A stretch of 64,000 nt of DNA, taken from Agelas oroides (lineage: Eukaryota > Porifera > Demospongiae > Agelasida > Agelasidae). How positions within the stretch are numbered: position 1 is the stretch's first letter; each line of letters begins with the position of its first letter. The notes beneath the pieces were generated by a model. That model searched no databases. It was not told the origin of the DNA and saw nothing but the letters and a program-made list of their open reading frames with translations. Both the position numbers and the translations under genes were made by a program. Where the stretch lies: assembly GCA_949130485.1 (NCBI GenBank), contig OX422183.1:9204636-9268635 (forward strand), read 5' to 3'. Of this stretch, positions 33,201-40,200 are shown piece after piece.

Positions 33201-36133
33201 TGTGGGAGCAACAGTTGGAATCATGTGTTGTCTAAAACATAACAAAGGTGCGGAACAGTATGTTATATTCTTAAGCATGCATTTGTAGTCTCATGCCCAG
33301 ACCCCAGCCACCCCCTCACGAGAAAAAATGGTCTAAGAGAAGTGCTACATATGGCAGACTTGGATAGAAATCAAATCTTGTTCTGTACAGGTCTTGTGTT
33401 TCAAGCGCATCACTGTGCCACAGCACCGAGCTTCTGCTAAGATATGCACTTATGAGCTCCACCCTTAGTGGAAGCTCAGCACTACAGTGCATTGAACTTG
33501 GTGATGCACTTGAAATATGCGACAGAATAATATTCGATTTTATCCGGGACTGCCACACACTATAACAAAACAATATCACAATATCATTGTTCTTACCTCA
33601 TTCTGGTAATTGGCCCTAGACCTTTGACTTGGTTTGCCAGACCATTTTCTCACCAGGAGGTGCACATGGTCTGCACAAGACTAACCCATATTACAGTAAA
33701 ACCTCCGAACAAAGGACACATTGGGGACAGGCCAGTTGTCCCTTGTAGAGAGGTTGTCTTCTTCTCGGAGGTTTTCTTTTAAACCTATTGGAAATTTCTT
33801 AAAGACGAAAAATAACACTTAAATGTAATATATTCTGCTTCATTTTGATCGTTTTTTTTTCAATAGCAAGATGGCAAGAGCAACACTACTATCATGAGAA
33901 TGATGCTTATATAAAGGACCACCGCTGCGGGTCCGGAATACGGAAGTATCCGTTATAGGCATTCGGTATACTTCCAGTAGGCGTGGTAATCTGTTATTGC
34001 CTGGGCTGTTGAACGTGATGAGGTCGCATTTTTGGACCTCTCCGTTGGTTTACGCTGACGAGAAAGGCTAGCAGGATGAGCAATATAGAGTAAGTTAGCA
34101 ATCATCGGACGACAGGTATATTCGGACACTCAAACACGGAGGGAAAACTGCGTAAACATTCGGCGATACCACAAGACTGTAGCTGAGGTACGTGGTACCT
34201 GGTATACCAAAATTGACGCCCGCGCATTGTTTCCTGTTGGTGCTAGAAGCGATAAAATGGCCGTCCGAAAAACATCAATATTCGGAAAAGTGTATGTATT
34301 TTCAGACACTGTTGTTTGTGCCTTCTCTGAAGCTGCTTTTGGAGAGATTTTAGCATCGATACGATGCCCCAAGACCTCCCCAATTTGCAATATATTTTGG
34401 TAGCGGTAGCTGCTTTGAACACTCAGGGGCACAGCTGAACATGGACCAGTCCGATTCGATCGATATCGGACGGTGAAATTTGTCATTTCTTGCTGTGTTG
34501 TCTGCGTTGAGTAGTTCTCGAGATATAAATATATTTCATGTTTCTTTCCATAAACTACGCTGGTTGATTTATGTGCAGCATAAATAGGTGAGTTCAAACG
34601 ATATCGTGCAATATCTCGAGAACTACTCAACGCACAAACACCGGACAAATACCAGCATGTAGCCAAGAGCCTGTAGATTCTACTGTTGCTAATATGGTGG
34701 AGACTTCAACTTGTTTGGAGACAACACAGCAAGAAATGACAAATTTCACCGTCCGATATCGATCGAATCGGACTGGTCCATGTTCAGCTGCGCCCCTGAG
34801 TGTTCAAAGCAGCTACCGCCACCAAAATATATTGCGAATTGGGGAGGTCTTGGGGCATCGTATCGATGCTAAAATCTCTCCAAAAGCAGCTTCAGAGAAG
34901 GCACAAACAACAGTGTCTGAAAATACATACACTTTTCCGAATATTGATGTTTTTCGGACGGCCATTTTATCGCTTCTAGCGCCAACAGGAAACAATGCGC
35001 GGGCGTCATTTTTGGTACACCAGGTACCACGTACCTCAGCTACAGTCTTGTGGTATCGCCGAATGTTTACGCAGTTCTCCCTCCGCGTTTGAGTGTCCGA
35101 ATATACCTGTCGTCCGATGATTGCTAACTTACTCTAGTGCTCGGTCTTTGAATCCAGCGGTGGTGGCGTTACGAAAGCGGTCGACAAGCGTCCCAATTAT
35201 GTGGGTGTAACTTCATTGTCCGTTTTCAGAGGTAATTTTGTATTGGCTAAGGTACTTTGGGGACTGATCAGTGTTCGTTGTTCGGAGTTGAGAGGTGTCC
35301 GCTTCTCGGAAGTTCGAAATGTATTAGTTCTATAGTAAAATCAATCGGGGGTAAGTGAGCCGTCCGCTGTACGGAGGTTGTCTGCTTTTCAGAGGGTCCA
35401 TTATTAGATGTTTTACTGTATAAGCACAAAAACACTTCCCATCATCAACGTGTTACTTTGCTACATATAAAAGTGAGAACAGCTAGCAGGACACAGTGTA
35501 GCGAGGGGGTGAAGAATGAATAAGTGATGATAAAAATAGGTGGCAACAACTGTGAATATGCACTTTGGGTTGAAATGAGCCTCTCTGTGTATAAGACCAG
35601 GCTGTGGTACTTGGTGAGGCATTGGTAGGTAGTCTTGGGTCCAGAAGGTCTGGGTTCAAGACAAGTCAGCAGGCCGATCACCTAGAACCACAAAGGCAGA
35701 GGAGTGAGGCACAGAGCAGGGTTAAACTTATGCAGCAATAGCCTCATTTCAATTCAAGCCTCTCCCCAGCAGCATAGCCTGCCGTCACACTGTAGGTGGT
35801 GCCATGCCTTGATGATAGCAATGAAAAATAACAACTCCACCTCACACACTTGCTGTTTGTATTAGCATCTCTTCATTACCAGGTATCATAGTGTATGCTA
35901 GTTACTTGCGAATGTCAGGTGGCCTCAGTCTGAACTTGAATAATTGCTTCTACTGACTGTCTGTAATATTATTTTATGTTACATTTTCAGGCAATTTGAA
36001 GAAACGTGAAATTGAGATGAAACTCAACCAGGCATACGAGACTGTCAGTCTACCAAGCCCTTCTAAACCCGCAACACAAGTTTATACTAAGCCATGTCCA
36101 GCTTATGAAAATGTTGTCCGGGCTCACCACTGA
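26545..36133 (+). CDS. Ig/FN3 transmembrane receptor, gene A (8 exons)
   Basis: Exons: 26545-26596, 28356-28646, 28757-29062, 29447-29517, 30276-30498, 30602-30766, 33158-33247, 35991-36133. They sum to 1341 bases, 446 residues plus stop. Every junction is GT-AG and in phase (phase 1, except phase 0 between exons 4 and 5). The product is a type I cell-surface protein: signal peptide, Ig-like domain, two FN3 domains, Ser/Thr-rich stalk, one membrane helix and a 47-residue tail with YETV and YENV. Its first exon belongs to the tandem unit. Gene B is a paralogue with the same layout. A ligand-binding or adhesion receptor is likely; a role in self/non-self recognition is a guess. Confidence 0.85.
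26905..27334. mobile_element. MITE with 30-bp inverted ends, gene A intron 1
   Basis: ccattccaatttaattttat at 26905 is mirrored by the sequence ending attaaattggaatgg at 27334, with about one mismatch. The interior has 21 A (26970-26990) and 13 T next to 22 G (27243-27277). It interrupts an older GTAGTCAC-family MITE, with tca or gtca as the likely duplication. Confidence 0.75.
27335..27479. mobile_element. GTAGTCAC-family MITE, split by nested insertion
   Basis: The right part ends gtgaccaccccttg as at 7163. The left end survives at about 26886-26902 (caaagggtagctagtca) beyond the nested element. The nesting order shows that the GTAGTCAC family moved earlier here. Confidence 0.65.
27814..28098. 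mobile_element. ggcccatag MITE, gene A intron 1
   Basis: aggcccatagtgaaaggtga at the left pairs with the right end acctttcactatgggcct. Inner arms around cactgagtgag/ctcactcattgg also pair. 285 bp. A truncated relative is in unit 2 (14861-15110). Confidence 0.8.
28356..28646 (+). CDS. Gene A exon 2: Ig-like domain
   Basis: 97 codons, phase 1 at both ends. A first Cys in VEFTCTG, the core Trp in PTWFVNG, a TATLTI strand and a second Cys in NVFCRIY give the Ig pattern. Two further cysteines (GDCY, DTCH) could form an extra disulfide. Several Asn-X-Ser/Thr sites. Roughly half the residues match gene B exon 2. Confidence 0.85.
28757..29062 (+). CDS. Gene A exon 3: first FN3 domain
   Basis: 102 codons, phase 1 at both ends. 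PSPENVHI at the start, a Trp in IRWSPP, the Tyr-rich TQYTVYITDNYTG strand and YQISAWNAGGEGEMSDPV at the end follow the FN3 fold. Very similar to gene B exon 3. Confidence 0.85.
29076..29387. mobile_element. tagtctcattcc MITE filling gene A intron 3
   Basis: tagtctcattccaagaccc is mirrored by gggtctgggaatgagacta. The element makes up about 312 of the 384 bases of the intron. It belongs to the genome-wide 'agactcattcc' group of which 12268-12640 is another member. Confidence 0.7.
29447..29517 (+). CDS. Gene A exon 4: second FN3 domain, first part
   Basis: 71 bases: PRKITTGNVMLTAASNVLHI and onward, ending at donor gtaagt in phase 0. Gene B exon 4 is two codons longer and lies at the same position in the domain. 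Confidence 0.75.
29553..29909. mobile_element. ttcgcctact MITE, gene A intron 4
   Basis: The left end taccctgttcgcctactcc pairs with ggagtaggcgaacaggta. The word ttcgcctact recurs four times in the left arm, and gagtaggcga twice in the right. 357 bp. Confidence 0.8.
29959..30221. mobile_element. acaagagtgcata MITE, gene A intron 4
   Basis: The arms are about 45 bp: acaagagtgcataagaatgg at the left and the right end tcttatgcgctcttgt. The short GC-rich centre has no coding. A related gccgcccgctcttatacgct phrase occurs at 26157. Confidence 0.85.
30276..30498 (+). CDS. Gene A exon 5: second FN3 domain, second part
   Basis: 223 bases, exactly the length of gene B exon 5. PCKMRIPSYFVITVMTPG near the start and VNIRAGNSAGMSLPTEIEV at the end are shared with gene B. 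It closes the domain in phase 1. Confidence 0.85.
30602..30766 (+). CDS. Gene A exon 6: Ser/Thr stalk
   Basis: 55 codons rich in Thr and Ser (VSISTTSAEA, TNIPITTTETNATLP), starting with a Cys-Pro pair also found in gene B. It reads as an O-glycosylated stalk before the membrane. Gene B's version is less than half as long. Confidence 0.8.
30809..31204. mobile_element. hAT-type MITE, gene A intron 6
   Basis: cagtggcgtagccagg and its inverse bound 396 bp, with perfect 8-bp duplications catgatgg (30801-30808, 31205-31212). The CAGTGGCGTAGCCAGG end is a well-known hAT terminus. ctggggcaca is repeated three times inside the left arm. Confidence 0.9.
31518..31657. repeat. Hairpin, gene A intron 6
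   Basis: atcaccatagtaccaagcta pairs with tagctttgtactatggtgat across a spacer of about 93 bases. Probably the remains of a small foldback element. Confidence 0.65.
31799..31911. repeat. Foldback ctgttaagg, gene A intron 6
   Basis: tagcacagaacttctgttaa at the left is mirrored at the right by a stretch ending gttctgtgcta. A diverged relative with the same downstream sequence (gaataat...ttcgatt...gggactgccac) lies near 33410-33555 in the next intron. Confidence 0.7.
32577..33049. mobile_element. tagcctcgttc element with nested arms, gene A intron 6
   Basis: tagcctcgttctggg and gggaacgaagcta are the ends. Inside, a second pair of arms (cctatcacgtgaaggacgtc, gacgtcattcacgtgatag) encloses a short centre. 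The same inner arms occur in gene B intron 7 at 38756-39130. Confidence 0.7.
33158..33247 (+). CDS. Gene A exon 7: transmembrane helix
   Basis: IIIGVIPVTLGVLFVGATVG then IMCCLKHNK: one hydrophobic helix of about 22 residues followed by Cys-Cys and basic residues, the usual stop-transfer signal. 90 bases, phase 1 at both ends. Confidence 0.85.
33694..35418. mobile_element. TA-flanked 1.7-kb element, gene A intron 7
   Basis: The ends cagtaaaacctccg and ...ttttactg are inverted and flanked by TA. Both arms hold degenerate copies of a ttctcggaggtt phrase. The centre is taken by a second, nearly perfect foldback (34087-35135). It is likely a non-autonomous Tc1/mariner element with another element inside. 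Confidence 0.7.
34087..35135. repeat. Large palindrome with 417-bp arms
   Basis: Arms 34087-34503 and 34719-35135 are the same length and nearly identical in opposite orientation. The 215-bp spacer has its own stem (34503-34526 with 34611-34634, tgagtagttctcgagatat). The open frames of 178 codons (minus) and 132 codons (plus) share their sequence only because the arms mirror each other. Transcription of gene A would yield a long hairpin RNA. Confidence 0.85.
35991..36133 (+). CDS. Gene A exon 8: cytoplasmic tail
   Basis: 143 bases encode GNLKKREIEMKLNQAYETVS, a Pro/Ser linker and CPAYENVVRAHH before TGA. YENV matches the pYxN pattern bound by Grb2-type SH2 domains (established knowledge); use in this protein is inference. 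Near-identical exons are at 63498 (intact) and 50379 (fragment). Confidence 0.85.
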
Positions 36134-36368
36134 AGGCGCTTTTTTGGATGCAGTATGTATATGACACACAATTGTACACTCAATTTCTTCACCAGTTGCA
36201 TACTTGGGATGATTGATGCCCTGTATACGTATATACCTCATATTGTGTGTAGCCTTGATGCTAGAAAGCTGTTGATCCATTTTGTGGATTTCTTGACCCC
36301 ATGTGTTTTTCGTCTACAGATTGTTGATAAAAATTAATAACCCAGGAGTGCTGAAGGTGGGCATTGCA

Positions 36369-36790
36369 TAGCCTTGTCCCCAAGCCCTGCCCAAAAAATT
36401 GGGAAAAGGGCCTGGTCACACTTAAAATTCCCGTATGTGCTGTGTCAGCAGTCTTCATTTGGGGTAGACGAATCACGTTCATTCATTACTAAATTCTTGA
36501 CTAGGTGATATGGATTCATTCCAAAACCATTTGAAAATGGGAACGAGGCTAGCAGACTCTTAGTATAAAATTATGCCTGATTAGCTACTACTCTCGCCTC
36601 CCAGATTTTGTCTGTAGTCACTTTTTAGCAAGATCTGTTCACCTACTCTTTAATGTCATTGTCAAGAGTAGCTAGCTACCATGTAAGGCACGTGTTACAT
36701 AATATGCTGATTCAGCACATACGAGAAATTTTGCAAGTGTGACCAGGCCCCTTTCATGATTTTTCAGGCGGGGCCTGGGGACGAGGCTAG
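36369..36790. mobile_element. tagcctcgtccc element between genes A and B
   Basis: tagccttgtccccaagccc is mirrored by the right end ggggcctggggacgaggcta. An 8-bp duplication gcattgca flanks it (36361-36368, 36791-36798). The paralogous stretch near 63852 is an empty site, so the insertion is confirmed internally. The 8-bp duplication suggests hAT. Confidence 0.85.
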
Positions 36791-36903
36791 GCATTGCACA
36801 CAAAAGAAAGAGCATTATCATGTGAAAAAACTTTCATGTATTTTTGCATCAGTGTGCCAGCACAAAATAGGGGGAAAACAAGGGTAGTATGTTATATAAA
36901 TAT

Positions 36904-36909
36904 AATAAA
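36904..36909 (+). terminator. Possible poly(A) signal for gene A
   Basis: AATAAA lies about 770 bases after the gene A stop, and a related attaaataag occurs at the matching place near 63956. It is only 37 bases short of the gene B stop on the other strand, so the two 3' ends would nearly meet or overlap. Confidence 0.35.
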
Positions 36910-36945
36910 TAAGTCAAAGCAGCAGAAGGTATGTGATGCAGTGGT

Positions 36946-37265
36946 TTATGATTCATGATGCTCTATTTGAGCATGCTGTACAGGGTCATCACTGGCTGGT
37001 GGCAGGACTTGAGTCTGTTTCACTGCCTCAAGTTGTGCAAACACCAGGTGTGACCCTTTTGCTGGAGCTGGAGGACTGGGTGGTAGCAATAGGTCGGCTG
37101 AGTGACCTGATTCTGTACTGCTGCCTGTTCGTAGTGTTGAAGGGGTGGAGTCTAATGTCTGCATCCGGATTGCAGTATGTTCAGGATCTCTGGCTACTGG
37201 TGTGCTTGTGGTCTGTTCACTGGTAACATAAACTACCTCAGGTACTGGAGGTTTGTAAAGTGGGA
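36946..37265 (-). CDS. Gene B exon 8: cytoplasmic tail
   Basis: About 106 codons. LVFAQL matches the ITIM pattern (I/V/L/S)xYxx(L/V) except that Phe replaces the Tyr. Two real tyrosines lie near the membrane (LYKPP, VVYVT). Rich in Pro, Ser and Thr. No similarity to the gene A tail is visible. Confidence 0.75.
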
Positions 37266-40200
37266 CTGGTCCACAGAGTGAAGGGCTATTTAAAGGTAAA
37301 ATAAGTGATTGTAACAGGTTAGTAATACATCCACCTTAATTGCACATTGTACTGACCCACCAAGTGTAAGTTGTGGCCATCACAGGTTACCATAGGCTCT
37401 AAATATGTGTCACTCTAATTCCGTGTCAAAATTAACAATACAGAAAGAATTTTGTGTCAATTGGCAAAAAATGTTAACAAAGTGCATTCTAATGTGTTAT
37501 TGACATTGTTCCACGAGCCATTCTACTGTCTATGCACGAGCTGTCATCGTAAGCTGTCTATTGGCAGGTATAACATGCTCACAACGTGCTCTTGTCACAA
37601 GCGCAAGCGAAAGAAGTGACAATGGCGTCTCACCGTGCATCTCTTCAAGTTCCAGATCTGGGCAAAGTGTTATTGCTGTACAAGAAGGAGACAATTCTCA
37701 TGACCACCACGAAGACACATGCTGTATTGTGGGGCATTTGCTGCGGGAGATCTCCTAAGAGCGCTTCTTTTTGCTGAAAATGGGCGGAGCAATCAAAGTC
37801 GAAATAACTGAACCATACCAGCAAAGTGACTTACTGCAGGGCAGGCTCGAGGTACTGTGCGTGTTGGTTCTTGAGCACCATGGCTAACTTTCTCGTTCTC
37901 ATACAAGGGGTGGGGGCTGCAGCCTCCCTTCTTTACTAAGAGTTTGCCAAGGTAGCACGACCCATATTTTATATTGCCAATGAAAGCGAATGATGCCGAA
38001 AGTATTAGATGTGGCATCTCATCGACATTCGAGCATCATTATTGGACCCTGTGACGAGGGTCCAAGTTCAGAAATACATTTTTTCAAAGGGGATATGTTT
38101 TTGGAGCTTCCATGCAGGATGACCAAAAATGTCATCAACGTTTGAATACCAGCTTTGGGTGCTAGCAACTTCTCAACACTCAAGTACCATTCCTCAGTGC
38201 TTTTACGAATGTCCAAATTCAGAAACATGGACCATCGACATTCAAGTAGGTACTAGCTTAAGACTTCTGTGGGTGCTTTGACGACTTGTTGATGTTCGAG
38301 TGCCAATTTTGACAAGGATAATATTTTTAGGGCCTTCCCACCCTTCGTGTGGGAGGGGAGACTCCCTGCCCCCGCGATAGCAGCCCACCTAAGCATGTTC
38401 TATCACCATGTACCTAGCCTTGTCCCCAGGCCCCACCCAAAAAATCAGGAAAAGGGCATGGTCACACTTACAAAAATCCCCATATCTGCTGTGTCAGCAG
38501 TCTTTGTTTGGAGTAGATGAATCACATTTGTCCATTGCTAATTACTAAAATTCTTGACCACGTGAAAGTAGTAGAATCATTCCAAGACCATTTGAGAATG
38601 GGAGTGGGGCTAGCAGACTTTTTATAAACCTTGAATTTCAGAAACTTACAGCACATTTATGCTTGCTAGGCTACTACTTTTGTCTCCCAGGATTTGCCTG
38701 TAGTTGCTCTGTAGCAAAATCTGTTCACCTACTCTGTAATGCCATCATCAACAGTAAGGCCTGGGAGCATTCATCACGTGAATGACGTCAGGTGGACGCG
38801 AGATGGACGTAGGGGGGTAGGGGCCCAACTGCCAAAACAACGCACTGGATCATCCGTTCGAGCGCTCAACTGCAATATTGGACTCCAGACCTTAGCATGA
38901 TCGAAACTACTCGTCTTGACCGGTAAGAAACTCGCTTTCAAGTTTAGTACCGACATATTTGAATATTGGCCCCTCCTCCCCCCCCCCCCCCCCCCACCTC
39001 CCCACGTCCACCTCGTGTCCACTCACATGATGAATGCTCCCAGGCTTTCTTTTTTTTTTGCCGGTCTTCCGTGTATTATTTTGAACACAAACAGAAGGTA
39101 AAAGCGGGGGGAGGCCTGGGAACGAGGCTATATGTAATCATATAAGGCACGTAATTGTTACATAATATGCTGACTCAGCACATGCAAAAAAAATGTTTGT
39201 AGGTGTGACCAGGCCCTTTTCTTGATATTTTGAGTGGGGACGAGGCTAGTATCAGCTAAAATCCTGCATCTGCCCTTGTCACAGGAATTGTTTCAGTGTT
39301 TGTGGTTCAGTCTTCACACTCTAATGTTGCATCATATTAAACTTTTGTGAACAATAATGTTTTCGATTTGTGCATCATCCGGGAAAAATAATTGTTTTCT
39401 GAGTGGCACATATTTAGAGTGCATATAGTAGTGACATTATAGGGTCAATTTTGCATACCTTTTTGAGTAGTAGTTTTGAGTTAGGTCTGAGGGATTTCCT
39501 ATAAGGAAACAAAAATACACACTCATACGAAGCTGTATAGGACTTTTATTGTTATGCTGATCTTACCTTTGTTCTTCCTTCTTTTATATTTCCTGTATAG
39601 TGTACAGCATATGATCCCAGCCATTGCTGCCATAGCCACCACTCCACCAACAACTGCAAAAACTAAAAGATAATAGGAAAGCCATTTAAAGGAAACCAAT
39701 GAAGTTGCATGATTATGATCAAGAGAAAGTGAAAGACCGGCAGTGGCCGAGAATTGAACCCAGGACACCTGGCTTGTGCAGCCAGTGCTCTGCCACTGAG
39801 CTATGACAACCGGACAACCACCAGCCATCACAATCCTCTATATGTACTGCACTGAGTTCTGACGGCACATACTGAGTGGCTGCCAGGTGTGCGACTGAGG
39901 CATTTCAGTCCCATTTGTGCAGTACATATAGTAGATTATGAGGGGCTATCTAGTTAACTTATTTTTTAGCCTTGCACCTACATTTCTTCCTCTTTGTGGC
40001 CTACGTCTAGGTACAAGTTAAGACTAGGAAATATTTTGAGACCCTTTGTTATCTTTTACTTGGGCATAGCATGGCTACTGTACAGTCACATTGTATCATC
40101 ACTTGCGAATGATTCTGCGATCTCAACTTCACCTAACCCTAACCCTAACCCTAACCCAGGCCGTTCGTAGGAGAAATTTTTTTTTAATGAACTGGTATGA

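Noticed and set aside
34130-35092. Open frames of 178 and 132 codons with the same protein sequence on opposite strands
   Set aside because: The likeness is explained by the 417-bp inverted arms. No domain or splice context supports a gene.
36946-37285. Gene B last exon starting at the acceptor aaatag (37285)
   Set aside because: Leaves the frame inconsistent with exon 7. The acceptor ending at 37266 restores phase and gives a total divisible by three.
39735-39815. Functional tRNA gene on the minus strand
   Set aside because: A and B boxes are good, but the acceptor stem does not close and T33 is absent. The copy at 24033 supports a SINE.
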